Source of the DNA: Jannaschia formosa
GTDB lineage: Bacteria; Pseudomonadota; Alphaproteobacteria; Rhodobacterales; Rhodobacteraceae
DNA: 64,000 bases
Assembly: GCF_003340555.1 (NCBI RefSeq)
Contig: NZ_QPLJ01000007.1
Span: 62,001-126,000 of the forward strand
Direction: 5' to 3'
Shown here: in pieces, positions 33,889 through 43,339 of the stretch
Layout of the letters: every line of letters begins with the position of its first letter
Numbering within the stretch: the stretch's first letter is position 1
Notes under the pieces: generated by a model
What the model was told of the DNA's origin: nothing
The model's database searches: none
What the model saw: the letters and a program-made list of their open reading frames with translations, nothing else
Program-made: the position numbers and the translations under genes

Positions 33889-36390
33889 ATGACCGATTTC
33901 GTTGTCACGACGGCCGAGGACGAGGTCGCCGACAATGGCCTGCTGAGCCTGCGAGAGGCGGTCGCCGCGGCCGCCCGCGACGGGGGAACCGTAGCCTTCG
34001 CGGAGGGCATCACGGGCGTGAACCTCTCGCGAGAGATCGAGATCGAGTTCGGCCGGGTGATCGTGGATGGCGACACGGACGGCGACGGCATCGCCGACGT
34101 CTACCTCAACACCGACGCGCATCACTTCACCGTCGGGGACGGCGCGGTCGTGACGCTGCGCGATCTCGAACTGTTCGGCGGCAGCAAGTTCGCCGCTGCG
34201 GGGGATCGGGGCGAGAGCGGCCCGCAGGTCGCCGAACCGGCGGCGGACGGGCTGGATGGGGAGACGGTCGTGGCGGACCCGATCCCGGACGACGTGAAGG
34301 GTGAGGACGCCATACGAGCCGCGGACCGTGCCCGGATCGAAAAGGCCGCTGGCGAACTCGCCTTGGCTCGGCTGGATGGCCTGCCGGGACAGGCGGGCGC
34401 CGACGGAGTCGATGGCGCCATCGGCCAGAATGGCGAGACGGCGGCCGGGTCCATCGAGAATTTCGGCGACCTGACACTAGAGCGGGTCGGGTTCTACGCC
34501 AACAACGCATTCGGCGGGAATGGCGGCGACGGCGGGACGGGCGGGCGCGGCGCGGCGGGCGGCAAGGGGGGCGACGGCGCTAGGGGCCGGTGGGAATGGC
34601 CCGGCCGCGACTTCGAGTTCGTCGATCCCCGGAATCGCGATGGGGGCGATGGCGGTCGCGGCGGCAACGGCGGCGACGGGGGCGACGGCGGAGCGGGCGG
34701 TCGCGGAGGCGACGCCGCCGCGGCCGTGCTGAACTACGGCTCCGGCACGGTCAAGCTGATCGACGTGGCGGTCGGCGGGCGCACGCCCTTCGGATCCCTG
34801 ACGGACCAGTTCGGCATGACCGCGCGTGCCGGGGATGGCGGCCAGGGCGGCAACGGCGGAGTCGCGGGGATCGCAGGCCTCGGCGGGCGCGGCGGCGATG
34901 ACGCCATCACGAAATGGCCCGTCGGCGAGCGGGCTGCCGTGGACCAGAGCCTCCGGACGGGGGACGTCTACCAGTACTACAACAGGGGCGGCGGCACGAG
35001 CGACCCGCTTCTGTTCTACCGGACATGGCAGGACGGCACCTATCGCGAATGGCTGGCCCAGGCAGAGGTTGTCCGTCTGGAAACCACCGCAGGCGGCACC
35101 GGCGGCGGCGGGGGCAGCGGCGGATCCGGCGGGTCCGGCGGCGCGAACGGCGGGGGCGGCAACGCAGCGATGATCGTGAACTACGGCACGATCACCGGAA
35201 ATCTCGCCCGGGGCACCGCCAACGAGGCGGAAGCCGGGTTCGGTGGGAAGGACGACCTTCTGTTCACGGTGTCGGAGGGTCAGGACGGACGATCCGGCGA
35301 GGAGGGCAATGTCGGCGGCGACGAACAACGGGACTGGCGCACCTTCGATCTGAGCCACGAGGGCGAGCCGGTCGTGAACCAGTTGACCGGGACGTTCATC
35401 AAGTCGTCTTCGGGGCGGTTCATCGAGGAGCGCGTGCTCCGGCCGAACCCGGCCGACACCTGGGACGGACCGCCGAACGCCCAAAGCGGCGGCCGCGGTG
35501 CCGATGGGGAAAACGGCGAGGACGGCGCGCTGGGCAAGCTCGGCCAGGCCCGGAGCGGCGTCTACTCCGATGGCTCGGCCTCGGTCGAGGAGGCGGATGG
35601 CCTCGTCTACCTCACCGGCCTGCGGCAGTCCGACGACCTCACGAAGCTGCTCTTCTCGATCGTGCGGGTGGGCGACACGTCGGACGAGGTGACGGTCCGC
35701 TACAGCCTGGCGCCGGGCGAGGGGAACAGCGCGGGGCGCGAGGATTTCTCGGACCTCCGTCAGGCCCGGGGCGAAGTCACCTTCGCGGCCATCGACCAGG
35801 GCGCGAGTACCTTCGACGCTTCGGGCGCCGGCGTGCATCACGTCGAAATCGACATCGCCGCCGACGGTCTGTCGGAGGCGCCCGAGACCTTCGGCGTTCG
35901 GCTCTTCTCCGACGGGGCCACTCTCGGCACGTCGCGCCTGTCGGGCACCCTTCTGGATGCCGACGTCGCCGTCACCGTCATCGATGGAAGCGCCGAGGAT
36001 GACCGGGACCTGGAGGGCACGTCCGGCGACGACCTGATCCGGGGCTTCGACGGCAGCGACCGTCTGGATGGCAGGAACGGAAACGACATCCTGCAGGGTG
36101 GCGCCGGCGACGATCTGCTTCGGGGTGGCGCGGGCGACGACACACTGACCGGCGGGGAGGGGGCGGACACCTTCCTCTTCACCGGCGCGCGGGGCGACAA
36201 CGTCGTCACCGATTTCGAGGACGGGGACACGCTGCTGCTGGACGTGCCCGAGGGGATCACGGCGCAGGACCTGCTGCCCTTCGTGTCGGTCACGGGGAAC
36301 GGCGTGCTGCTGGAGGCGGGCGGCTTCTCGTTGCTGCTGGAGGGGACCACCAGCCTTCGCGGCCTCGCCGACGACGTGGAGCTGATGTGA
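33889..36390 (+). CDS. Large glycine-rich RTX-type secreted protein
   Basis: An 833-residue acidic protein without a signal peptide, as expected for type I secretion. Parts in order: N-terminal CSLREA-like segment (about residues 4-30: VVTTAEDEVADNGLLSLREA); Gly-rich stretches of short GGxGG repeats at about 205-290, 310-345 and 400-425; a Calx-beta-like region (about 575-690); and RTX calcium-binding nonapeptides (about 708-760: GTSGDDLIRG, GNDILQGGAG, GDDLLRGGAG, GDDTLTGGEG) followed by a C-terminal secretion-signal-like DTLLLDVPEG region. Likely an adhesin or surface protein; no enzyme motif seen. No T1SS genes are nearby. Its stop overlaps the amidase GTG. Confidence 0.85.
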   Translation: MTDFVVTTAEDEVADNGLLSLREAVAAAARDGGTVAFAEGITGVNLSREIEIEFGRVIVDGDTDGDGIADVYLNTDAHHFTVGDGAVVTLRDLELFGGSKFAAAGDRGESGPQVAEPAADGLDGETVVADPIPDDVKGEDAIRAADRARIEKAAGELALARLDGLPGQAGADGVDGAIGQNGETAAGSIENFGDLTLERVGFYANNAFGGNGGDGGTGGRGAAGGKGGDGARGRWEWPGRDFEFVDPRNRDGGDGGRGGNGGDGGDGGAGGRGGDAAAAVLNYGSGTVKLIDVAVGGRTPFGSLTDQFGMTARAGDGGQGGNGGVAGIAGLGGRGGDDAITKWPVGERAAVDQSLRTGDVYQYYNRGGGTSDPLLFYRTWQDGTYREWLAQAEVVRLETTAGGTGGGGGSGGSGGSGGANGGGGNAAMIVNYGTITGNLARGTANEAEAGFGGKDDLLFTVSEGQDGRSGEEGNVGGDEQRDWRTFDLSHEGEPVVNQLTGTFIKSSSGRFIEERVLRPNPADTWDGPPNAQSGGRGADGENGEDGALGKLGQARSGVYSDGSASVEEADGLVYLTGLRQSDDLTKLLFSIVRVGDTSDEVTVRYSLAPGEGNSAGREDFSDLRQARGEVTFAAIDQGASTFDASGAGVHHVEIDIAADGLSEAPETFGVRLFSDGATLGTSRLSGTLLDADVAVTVIDGSAEDDRDLEGTSGDDLIRGFDGSDRLDGRNGNDILQGGAGDDLLRGGAGDDTLTGGEGADTFLFTGARGDNVVTDFEDGDTLLLDVPEGITAQDLLPFVSVTGNGVLLEAGGFSLLLEGTTSLRGLADDVELM

Positions 36391-37736
36391 CCGGCGACGA
36401 GGCCGCCGACCGCTCCGCGCTCTGGCAACTGACGGCGATGCGCACGGCGCGGCTGGACGCGCGAGACCTGATGGACGCGACCCTCGCCCGGATCGCGGTC
36501 AGCGACCTCAACGCCATCGTCTCGCTGCGCGAGCGCGACGCGCTCCTGGCCGAGGCCGCCTCACCGCGCCCCGGCCCCCTGTCGGGCCTGCCGATGGCGG
36601 TGAAGGACCTGGCGGACACGGCGGGCATCCGCACGACCTACGGCCATCCCGCCTTCGCCGACCATGTGCCCGAGGCCGACGCGCCCATGGTCGCGCGGCT
36701 GCGCGCGGCGGGCGCCATCGTCATCGGCAAGACCAACACACCGGAATTCGGCCTCGGCTCCCACAGCTACAACCCGGTCCACGGCACCACGCTGAACCCC
36801 TTCGACCGGACACGCAGCGCCGGCGGATCGTCGGGCGGGGCGGGGGCGGCCCTGGCCGCGCGGCTTGTCTCGCTGGCAGACGGGTCGGACATGATGGGCT
36901 CCTTGCGCAACCCGGCCGCCTGGAACGACGTCTTCGGGATGCGGCCGAGCTGGGGGCTGGTGCCGCCCGCGCCGCAGGGCGACCCGGTCCTTCACGCGCT
37001 GTCGACCGACGGCCCGATGGCGCGCGACCCCGACGACCTGGAGCTGCTTCTGTCGGTCATGGCCGCGCCCGATCCCCTGGTGCCCGGCTCCGGCCCCTAC
37101 CGCCCCGCCGCGCCGCGCCCGCTCCGGATCGGCTGGCTGGGCGACTGGGGCGGCGCCTACGCGATGGAGCAGGGCGTGCTCGCGCTTTGCGAGGCGGGCC
37201 TCGACGGGCTGGCCGAGCCGATGGCGCCGCCCTTCCCGGCCGAGGCCCTCTGGGAGGCGTGGACAACGCTCCGCTCCTTCGCCATCGCGCAGAAGATGCG
37301 GCCGCTCTGGACGGATGCCTTCGCCGCCGCCTCCAAGCCCGCCCTCGTCTGGGAGGTGGAGCGGGGCAGGGCGCTCACCCTCGACGCCGTCGCCCGTGCC
37401 TCGTCGATCCGGGCCGACTGGACCCGCGCCATGGCCGCCCTGCCGGTCGACGTGATCGCCCTGCCCTCGGCGCAGTGCTTTGCCTTCGAGGCGACGCTCG
37501 ACTGGCCGAAGCGGATCGCGGGCCGCGAGATGGATACCTACCACCGCTGGATGGAGGTCGTGGTGCCCGCCTCGCTGGCCGGGCTTCCGGCGATCTCGGT
37601 GCCGGTCGGGTTCCATGACGGCCTGCCGATGGGCGTGCAGCTGATCGGGCGGCGCGGCGCCGACGGGGACCTGATCGCGCTGGCCCGGCGGCTCTGGCGG
37701 GCGGCCGCAGGCGAGCGCCGCATCAGCGGCGCTTGA
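36387..37736 (+). CDS. Amidase-signature family enzyme
   Basis: A 449-residue amidase-signature protein. The catalytic Ser-cisSer-Lys set is visible: Lys73 (MAVKDLADTAG), Ser148 (GGSSGG) and Ser172 (GSLRNPA), with the 24-residue Ser-Ser spacing of the family. Hydrolyses a carboxamide; substrate unknown. GTG start overlapping the RTX stop (GTGA) makes the two genes translationally coupled, an unexpected pairing. A weak alternative start is ATG at codon 18. Followed after about 70 bases by an MFS carrier and then a gamma-glutamyltransferase, together suggestive of amide or peptide catabolism. Confidence 0.88.
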   Translation: MTGDEAADRSALWQLTAMRTARLDARDLMDATLARIAVSDLNAIVSLRERDALLAEAASPRPGPLSGLPMAVKDLADTAGIRTTYGHPAFADHVPEADAPMVARLRAAGAIVIGKTNTPEFGLGSHSYNPVHGTTLNPFDRTRSAGGSSGGAGAALAARLVSLADGSDMMGSLRNPAAWNDVFGMRPSWGLVPPAPQGDPVLHALSTDGPMARDPDDLELLLSVMAAPDPLVPGSGPYRPAAPRPLRIGWLGDWGGAYAMEQGVLALCEAGLDGLAEPMAPPFPAEALWEAWTTLRSFAIAQKMRPLWTDAFAAASKPALVWEVERGRALTLDAVARASSIRADWTRAMAALPVDVIALPSAQCFAFEATLDWPKRIAGREMDTYHRWMEVVVPASLAGLPAISVPVGFHDGLPMGVQLIGRRGADGDLIALARRLWRAAAGERRISGA

Positions 37737-37806
37737 GATCGCCTTCAGGAAATCTGATTTGACGCGGCGCGGGCGGGCGGGAATGTCTTCCGCCGAGGAG
37801 ACCGCC

Positions 37807-39072
37807 ATGACCGACGCCCGGACCGCTTCCACCCCGCTCATCACCCCCGTCCTGATCGGCGGCTGCATCGTCCTGATGATCGGCTTCGCCATCCGCGCCA
37901 GCTTCGGCGTGTTCCAGATTCCCATCGCGGAGGAGTTCGGCTGGCTCCGGGCCGAGTTCTCCCTGGCCATCGCCATCCAGAACCTAGCCTGGGGCATCGG
38001 CCAGCCGATCTTCGGCGCCATCGCCGACCGCTTCGGGGACCGTAAGGCCATCGTGCTGGGCGTTCTGTGCTATGCGGCGGGGCTGGTCGCGTCCTCCTTC
38101 GCGGTCACGCCCGGGGCGCATCAGCTGCTTGAGATCCTCGTGGGCTTCGGAATCGCCGGCATGGGCTTCGGCGTGATCCTCGCCGTGGTGGGCCGCGCCG
38201 CCTCGGACGAGAACCGCTCGATGGCGCTGGGCGTGGCGACTGCGGCGGGCTCGCTGGGGCAGGTCTTCGGCGCGCCCCTGGCCGAGGCGCTGCTGGCCGT
38301 CTATTCCTGGCAGCAGGTCTTCGTGATCTTCGCGGGGATCGTCGGCCTGTCGCTCTTCGCGCTGCCGATGATGCGCGCGCCGGTCGCGTCGAAGCCCCAG
38401 ATCGCCGAGGCGATGGGACCGATCCTAGCCCGCGCGATCCGCGATCCGTCCTTCGGGCTGATCTTCATCGGCTTCTTCTCCTGCGGGTATCAGCTGGGCT
38501 TCATCACCGCCCACTTCCCCGCGATGGTGACCGAGATGTGCGGCCCGATCGACCCGAACGGCGTGCTGTATTCGCTGGGGATCACCTCGACCTCGGCGCT
38601 GGGCGCCATCGCCATCGCGCTGATCGGTGCGGCGAACGTGGCCGGAACGCTCTATGCCGGGTGGCTGGGCAAGCGCTACAGCCGCAAGAAGCTGCTGGCG
38701 GGCATCTATCTTGGCCGGACGGTCGCCGCCGCGCTGTTCATCGCCATGCCGATCACGCCGACCAGCGTGATCCTGTTCTCGGTGGCGATGGGCGCGCTGT
38801 GGCTGGCCACGGTGCCGCTGACCAGCGGTCTGGTCGGCTATATCTACGGGCTGCGCTACATGGCCACGCTCTACGGGCTCGTGTTCTTCAGCCACCAGCT
38901 CGGCTCGTTTCTCGGCGTCTGGCTGGGCGGATCGCTCTACGACACGACCGGCAGCTATGTCGCGGTCTGGTGGATCGGGGTGGGGGTCGGGCTGCTGTCG
39001 GCCATCGTTCATCTGCCGATCCGGGAGGTGCCTCTCGACCGTCGCACAACCTCAGGGGTTGTTCCCGCGTGA
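37807..39072 (+). CDS. MFS transporter
   Basis: A 421-residue, 12-helix carrier. Loop 2-3 has GAIADRFGDRKAIVLG and the second half GWLGKRYSRKKLLAGIYLG, both major-facilitator marks. The look is that of the oxalate/formate antiporter-like or monocarboxylate group (NAWGIGQPIFG-like helix 2, here NLAWGIGQPIFGAIAD). ATG at 37807 has GAGGAGACC upstream; a longer TTG frame exists. Substrate unknown; its neighbours suggest an amide, amino acid or carboxylate. Confidence 0.88.
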   Translation: MTDARTASTPLITPVLIGGCIVLMIGFAIRASFGVFQIPIAEEFGWLRAEFSLAIAIQNLAWGIGQPIFGAIADRFGDRKAIVLGVLCYAAGLVASSFAVTPGAHQLLEILVGFGIAGMGFGVILAVVGRAASDENRSMALGVATAAGSLGQVFGAPLAEALLAVYSWQQVFVIFAGIVGLSLFALPMMRAPVASKPQIAEAMGPILARAIRDPSFGLIFIGFFSCGYQLGFITAHFPAMVTEMCGPIDPNGVLYSLGITSTSALGAIAIALIGAANVAGTLYAGWLGKRYSRKKLLAGIYLGRTVAAALFIAMPITPTSVILFSVAMGALWLATVPLTSGLVGYIYGLRYMATLYGLVFFSHQLGSFLGVWLGGSLYDTTGSYVAVWWIGVGVGLLSAIVHLPIREVPLDRRTTSGVVPA

Positions 39073-39112
39073 TCCTGGGTCATGATCGGGAAACCTGACA
39101 GGAGGACTTCCG

Positions 39113-40861
39113 ATGCGTATCCTACTCGCAATCAGCCTCGCGGCCTCGTCCGCGCTGCCTCTCGCGGCGCTGGCGCAGACGGCCGCCGACGCGGTCGCCC
39201 CCGAGGCCGCGACCGGCCTCGCCCCCGAGGCGCCCGCCCCCGTCACCTCGGATGACTGGATGGTCGCCGCCGCCAACCCGCTGGCCGCCGAGGCGGGCGC
39301 CCGCGTCCTGCGCGAGGGCGGCACGGCCGCCGACGCCATGGTCGCCGTGCAGGCCGTGCTGGGGCTCGTCGAGCCGCAGAGCTCGGGCCTCGGCGGCGGC
39401 GCCTTCCTCGTCTGGTACGACGCGGAAACCGGGGAGCTGACCACGCTCGACGGGCGCGAGACGGCGCCGCTGGCCGCGACGCCGACCCTGTTCCAGGTCG
39501 ACGGGGAGCCGATGGGCTTCTTCGACGCCGTCGTCGGCGGCCTGTCGGTCGGCACGCCCGGCACGCCCGCGCTGATGGAGGCGGCGCATCGCCGCTGGGG
39601 CCGCGCCAACTGGGGCAGCCTGTTCGAGGAGGCCATCGCCCATGCGGAGGACGGGTTCGAGGTCTCGCCCCGGCTCGCCACGCTGGTCGCGGACGACATG
39701 GACCGGCTGACCGTCAGCCAGGCCACCGCCGACTATTTCTATCCGAACGGTGAGCCCATCGCAGAAGGCTCCACGCTGGTGAACCAGGCCTATGCCGACA
39801 CGCTGCGCGCCCTCGCCGCCGAGGGGGCCGAGGCCTTCTATACCGGCGAGATCGCCGAAGGCATCGTCGCCACCGTGCGGGGCGCGGCCAAACCGGGCCT
39901 TCTGTCGATGGAGGACCTCGCCCTCTACGACGTGGTCGAGCGCGACGCGGTCTGCGCCGCCTATCGCGGGGCGGAGGTCTGCGGCATGGGCCCGCCCTCG
40001 TCGGGTGCGCTGACCGTGGGCCAGATCCTCGGCCTGATCGAGCCCTACGACATCCCCGGGATGGGCCCCGACAGCCCCGAGGCCTGGCGCCTGATCGGCG
40101 ACGCCTCGCGCCTCGCCTTCGCCGACCGGGGCCGCTACATGGCCGACAGCGATTTCGTGCCGATGCCCACCGATGGCCTCGTCGACCCGGCCTACCTGGC
40201 GGAGCGCGCGCGACTGCTCGAAGGGGACGACGCCCTGCCCGAGGTCTCGCCCGGCTCGCCGCCCTGGGATCACGCGATGCTGCTTGCCGACGACCGGAGC
40301 CTCGAGCTGCCCTCCACCTCGCACATCTCCATCGTCGATGCGGAAGGCAACGCGCTCTCCATGACGACGACCATCGAGAACGGCTTCGGCTCGCGGCTGT
40401 TCACGCCCGGCGGCTTCCTCCTGAACAACGAGCTGACCGACTTCTCGTTCAGCACCCATGACGAGGGCGTGCCCATCGCCAACCGGGTGGAGCCGGGCAA
40501 GCGGCCCCGGTCCTCGATGGCGCCGACCATCGTGATGCGCGACGGCGCGCCCGTGCTGGTCGTGGGTTCCCCCGGCGGGTCGCGGATCATCGGCTACGTC
40601 GCGAAGACCATCGTCGCGCACATGGACTGGGGGATGGACGTGCAGCAGGCTGTCGCCCTGCCGCATCTGGTCAACCGCTTCGGGACCTACGACCTGGAGG
40701 CGGGCACGGCGGCCGAGGCGCTCGCCGGGCCGCTGGGCGAGATGGGGTTCGAGACGAACGTCACCGACCTGACCTCCGGCCTGCACGCGATCGCGCTGAG
40801 CGAGGACGGGCTGACCGGCGGGGCGGACCCGCGCCGCGAAGGCGTGGCCATCGGCGACTGA
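39113..40861 (+). CDS. ggt: Gamma-glutamyltransferase
   Basis: A 582-residue periplasmic Ntn-hydrolase precursor. Signal peptide MRILLAISLAASSALPLAALA. The autoprocessing and nucleophile site is in LPSTSHISIVDAEGN, with Thr402 the likely new N-terminus; MTTTIENGFGSRLF and PGKRPRSSMAPTIV are conserved substrate-site segments. It cleaves gamma-glutamyl bonds of glutathione and similar peptides. AGGAGGA precedes the ATG. It follows the MFS gene by 40 bases and ends before a perfect hairpin, closing this four-gene run. Confidence 0.95.
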   Translation: MRILLAISLAASSALPLAALAQTAADAVAPEAATGLAPEAPAPVTSDDWMVAAANPLAAEAGARVLREGGTAADAMVAVQAVLGLVEPQSSGLGGGAFLVWYDAETGELTTLDGRETAPLAATPTLFQVDGEPMGFFDAVVGGLSVGTPGTPALMEAAHRRWGRANWGSLFEEAIAHAEDGFEVSPRLATLVADDMDRLTVSQATADYFYPNGEPIAEGSTLVNQAYADTLRALAAEGAEAFYTGEIAEGIVATVRGAAKPGLLSMEDLALYDVVERDAVCAAYRGAEVCGMGPPSSGALTVGQILGLIEPYDIPGMGPDSPEAWRLIGDASRLAFADRGRYMADSDFVPMPTDGLVDPAYLAERARLLEGDDALPEVSPGSPPWDHAMLLADDRSLELPSTSHISIVDAEGNALSMTTTIENGFGSRLFTPGGFLLNNELTDFSFSTHDEGVPIANRVEPGKRPRSSMAPTIVMRDGAPVLVVGSPGGSRIIGYVAKTIVAHMDWGMDVQQAVALPHLVNRFGTYDLEAGTAAEALAGPLGEMGFETNVTDLTSGLHAIALSEDGLTGGADPRREGVAIGD

Positions 40862-40867
40862 GGGCAA

Positions 40868-40889
40868 GCGGGGGACTTCGGTCCCCCGC
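40868..40889 (+). terminator. ggt terminator with UUCG tetraloop
   Basis: Perfect nine-pair hairpin GCGGGGGAC-TTCG-GTCCCCCGC seven bases after the ggt stop. The TTCG loop is an especially stable tetraloop. It is followed by ACCCCCTTT rather than a long T-run. It probably ends the rightward transcript and separates it from the convergent gene at 40937. Confidence 0.75.
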
Positions 40890-40936
40890 ACCCCCTTTGG
40901 AATATCCCGGGAGTATTTTCGTCCCTTGGAAGGAGG

Positions 40937-41407
40937 CTACGGCGCCCCGCAGTCTTCTTCCCCGCGCAGGCAGGCGAGCGCCTCGTCCAGCGCCTCGGGC
41001 GTCGCCGTCAGGGCGAATTGGGGGCAGGGGCCTTCCAGCAGGACATAGGTGTCGCCGCGCTTTTCGAGGAAAAGCAGCACCTCGCCTTCCGGCACGCCGC
41101 CGCACCAGGGGCCCGCGCAATAGGTCTCGACCTGCACCGGCACTGAGATCGGGCGGTCGAAGCCGCTCAGCGAGGCGAGATGGCCGTCGAGCCGCGCGCG
41201 TTGGACCGAGGATACCTGCAGCGACTCCCTCGGAACCGGCCTGGCCGTGCCGGGAAGCGGTGTCATCCGCCCGGTCGCGAGGACGTAGGTCAGCGGGCTT
41301 TCCTGCGCATGGCCGAAGCTGGAGGCGACCGAGGGCTGCAGGCAGGACAGGGCGGCGGCGGGCTGGGCGAGGGTGGCCGCCATGAGGGCGGCGAGGATCG
41401 TGCGCAT
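40937..41407 (-). CDS. Secreted cysteine-rich protein of unknown function, 156 residues
   Basis: Signal peptide MRTILAALMAATLAQPAAA, then a small mature domain with six Cys, including VETYCAGPWCGGVP and a Cys pair near the end (CLRGEEDC), likely disulfide-bonded in the periplasm. Segments such as GEVLLFLEKRGDTYVLLEGPCPQ look like a small beta-rich domain. No known family is recognised. Start ATG at 41407 gives the signal peptide; longer frames upstream do not. It stands alone between ggt (convergent) and rppH. Confidence 0.75.
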   Translation of the reverse strand: MRTILAALMAATLAQPAAALSCLQPSVASSFGHAQESPLTYVLATGRMTPLPGTARPVPRESLQVSSVQRARLDGHLASLSGFDRPISVPVQVETYCAGPWCGGVPEGEVLLFLEKRGDTYVLLEGPCPQFALTATPEALDEALACLRGEEDCGAP

Positions 41408-41478
41408 GAGGTCTCTCCGGATTGCAGGCGCCCCGAGGATAGGGCGGCCCGGCGCCGTCATGCGATGACGCGACCTTG

Positions 41479-41955
41479 TCAGAGCAGGCCGAACCGCGTC
41501 AGCACCGCCCGGTAGATGTCGCGCTTGAAGGGAACGATGGCGTTCAGGATGTCGGTCGCCGGCATCCAGGCCCAGCGGGAGAATTCGCGCTCGTGGTAGT
41601 CGAGGTCGACCGCCTCGTCCGGCCCGTCGTAGCGCATCAGGAACCAGTCCTGCATCTGCCCCCGGTAGCGGCCCTTCCACATCCGGCCCACCAGCTCGGG
41701 CGGCAGGTCGTAGGGAAGGGGCGCGTCGAGCCGGTCGATGAGTTCGACGGAGGCGGCAGGCAGGCCCGTCTCCTCCGTCAGCTCCCGCCAGGCGGCGGCC
41801 TCGGGCGACTCGCCCGGGTCGATGCCACCCTGGGGCATCTGCCAGGCGCCGGGGAAGTCGAGACGTTCCCCGGCCCAGATCAGCCCGTCCGGGTTCAGCA
41901 GGCAGACCCCGGCGCAGGGCCGGTAGGGCAGCGCCGCGATCTTGTCCGGGGTCAC
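41479..41955 (-). CDS. rppH: RNA pyrophosphohydrolase
   Basis: A 158-residue Nudix enzyme that removes pyrophosphate from mRNA 5' ends. The Nudix box is complete: GGIDPGESPEAAAWREL-TEETG. The N-terminus YRPCAGVCLLNPDG and the late MWKGRYRGQMQDWFLM are typical of RppH. GTG start, four bases after the ctpA stop; this order is usual in Rhodobacterales. Confidence 0.95.
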   Translation of the reverse strand: MTPDKIAALPYRPCAGVCLLNPDGLIWAGERLDFPGAWQMPQGGIDPGESPEAAAWRELTEETGLPAASVELIDRLDAPLPYDLPPELVGRMWKGRYRGQMQDWFLMRYDGPDEAVDLDYHEREFSRWAWMPATDILNAIVPFKRDIYRAVLTRFGLL

Positions 41956-41959
41956 GTCG

Positions 41960-43330
41960 TCAGCCCTTGTCGCCGTCCCGGGCCCGCTCCCGCTCGATGG
42001 CCGAGAGGCCCTTCAGGATGTCGATGGCATAGGCGAGCTGGTAGTCCTCGTCCCGCAGCCGGGCGACCTCCTCGGCCTGCTCCTGCTCCAGCCGGATCTG
42101 CTCCTGCTGGTCCTCGGTCAGGCTGTCGTTCGTCAGCGAACCGCGCAGGTTGCGCTCGGTCCGGCGCAGGGCCGCGGACGGGGTCTCCTCCTCGGTCGCG
42201 CCCTCGGCCTCGGCCTCGGGATCCCGGGGCGGCTGGACCACCACGATGTCGGGAGAGATGCCGAGCGCCTGGATCGAGCGGCCCGACGGCGTGTAGTAGC
42301 GCGAGGTCGTCAGGCGGATCGCGCCGTCGCCCTGCACCGGCATGATCGTCTGGACGGAACCCTTGCCGAAGCTCTTGGTGCCCACGACCACCGCGCGGCG
42401 ATGGTCCTGCAGCGCACCCGCGACGATCTCGGAGGCGGAGGCCGAGCCGCCGTTGATCAGCACGACCATCGGCAGGCCCTCGATCGCGTCGCCGGGCTTC
42501 GCGCCGAAACGGTCGCCGTCGACCACGTCGCGGCCGCGGGTCGAGACGATCTCGCCCTGCTCCAGGAAGAAGTCGGCAAGATCGACGCCGGCGTTGAGCA
42601 GGCCGCCGGGGTTGTTGCGCAGGTCGAGCACGACGCCGTTGATCGCGTCGAGTCCGCCCATTTCCTCCAGCACCTCGTCGAGCCCCGTCTGGACGTTCGG
42701 CATGGTCTGGTCGTTGAAGGTCGAGACGCGGACGACGACGCTGTCACCCTGCTGGCGGACGCGGGCCGCGGTCAGCTTGATCGTGTCACGGGTGATCGCG
42801 ATGTCGATGGGCTCTTCCAGCCCCTCGCGGACGACGGTGATCAGGATCTCGGAGCCGATCGGCCCACGCATCATCTCGACCGCCTCTTCCAGGGTCAAGC
42901 CCAGCAGGCTCTCGCCATCGACGGCGGTGATGAAGTCGCCCGCCTCGACGCCCGCCTCGAAGGCGGGGGTGCCGTCCATGGGCGTGATGACCTTGACGTA
43001 GCCTTCCTCCTGCGTGACCTCGATGCCGAGGCCGCCGAACTCGCCGCGGGTGTCGACCTGCATGTCCTCGAAGTCGCGCGGCGGCAGGTAGGAGCTGTGC
43101 GGGTCGAGCGAGGTCAGCATGCCGTTGATCGCGGCCTCGATCAGCTCGCCCTCGTCGACCTCCTCGACATACTGGTTGCGGATGCGCTCGAACACGATGC
43201 CGAACAGGTCGAGCTGTTCGTAGACCGACGCCTGCCGCGCCTCCTGGGCGAGCAGAGGACCCGCGACCTGCGTGGTCGCGAGGATGCCGGCGACGACGCC
43301 GCCGGTGGCGGCCAAGGCGAACTTTCTCAT
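41960..43330 (-). CDS. ctpA: Carboxy-terminal processing protease, S41 family
   Basis: A 456-residue periplasmic Ser/Lys protease. N-terminal signal (MRKFALAATGGVVAGILATT), a PDZ domain (about 90-180: GLGIEVTQEEGYVKVI), then the S41 core with the catalytic Ser in NGGSASASEIVAGAL and Lys in TKSFGKGSVQ. A charged, Gln/Glu-rich coiled tail follows (about 375-456). Homologues trim exported proteins and control cell-wall hydrolases; the neighbouring envC fits this. Follows envC by nine bases. Confidence 0.93.
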   Translation of the reverse strand: MRKFALAATGGVVAGILATTQVAGPLLAQEARQASVYEQLDLFGIVFERIRNQYVEEVDEGELIEAAINGMLTSLDPHSSYLPPRDFEDMQVDTRGEFGGLGIEVTQEEGYVKVITPMDGTPAFEAGVEAGDFITAVDGESLLGLTLEEAVEMMRGPIGSEILITVVREGLEEPIDIAITRDTIKLTAARVRQQGDSVVVRVSTFNDQTMPNVQTGLDEVLEEMGGLDAINGVVLDLRNNPGGLLNAGVDLADFFLEQGEIVSTRGRDVVDGDRFGAKPGDAIEGLPMVVLINGGSASASEIVAGALQDHRRAVVVGTKSFGKGSVQTIMPVQGDGAIRLTTSRYYTPSGRSIQALGISPDIVVVQPPRDPEAEAEGATEEETPSAALRRTERNLRGSLTNDSLTEDQQEQIRLEQEQAEEVARLRDEDYQLAYAIDILKGLSAIERERARDGDKG

Positions 43331-43339
43331 GTCTCTTCC

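Noticed and set aside
34500-35170. Gly-codon repeats considered as a DNA repeat array or PE_PGRS-like element
   Set aside because: The GGC/GGN periodicity is explained by Gly-rich protein segments of the RTX-type gene; unit lengths are irregular and the frame is intact.
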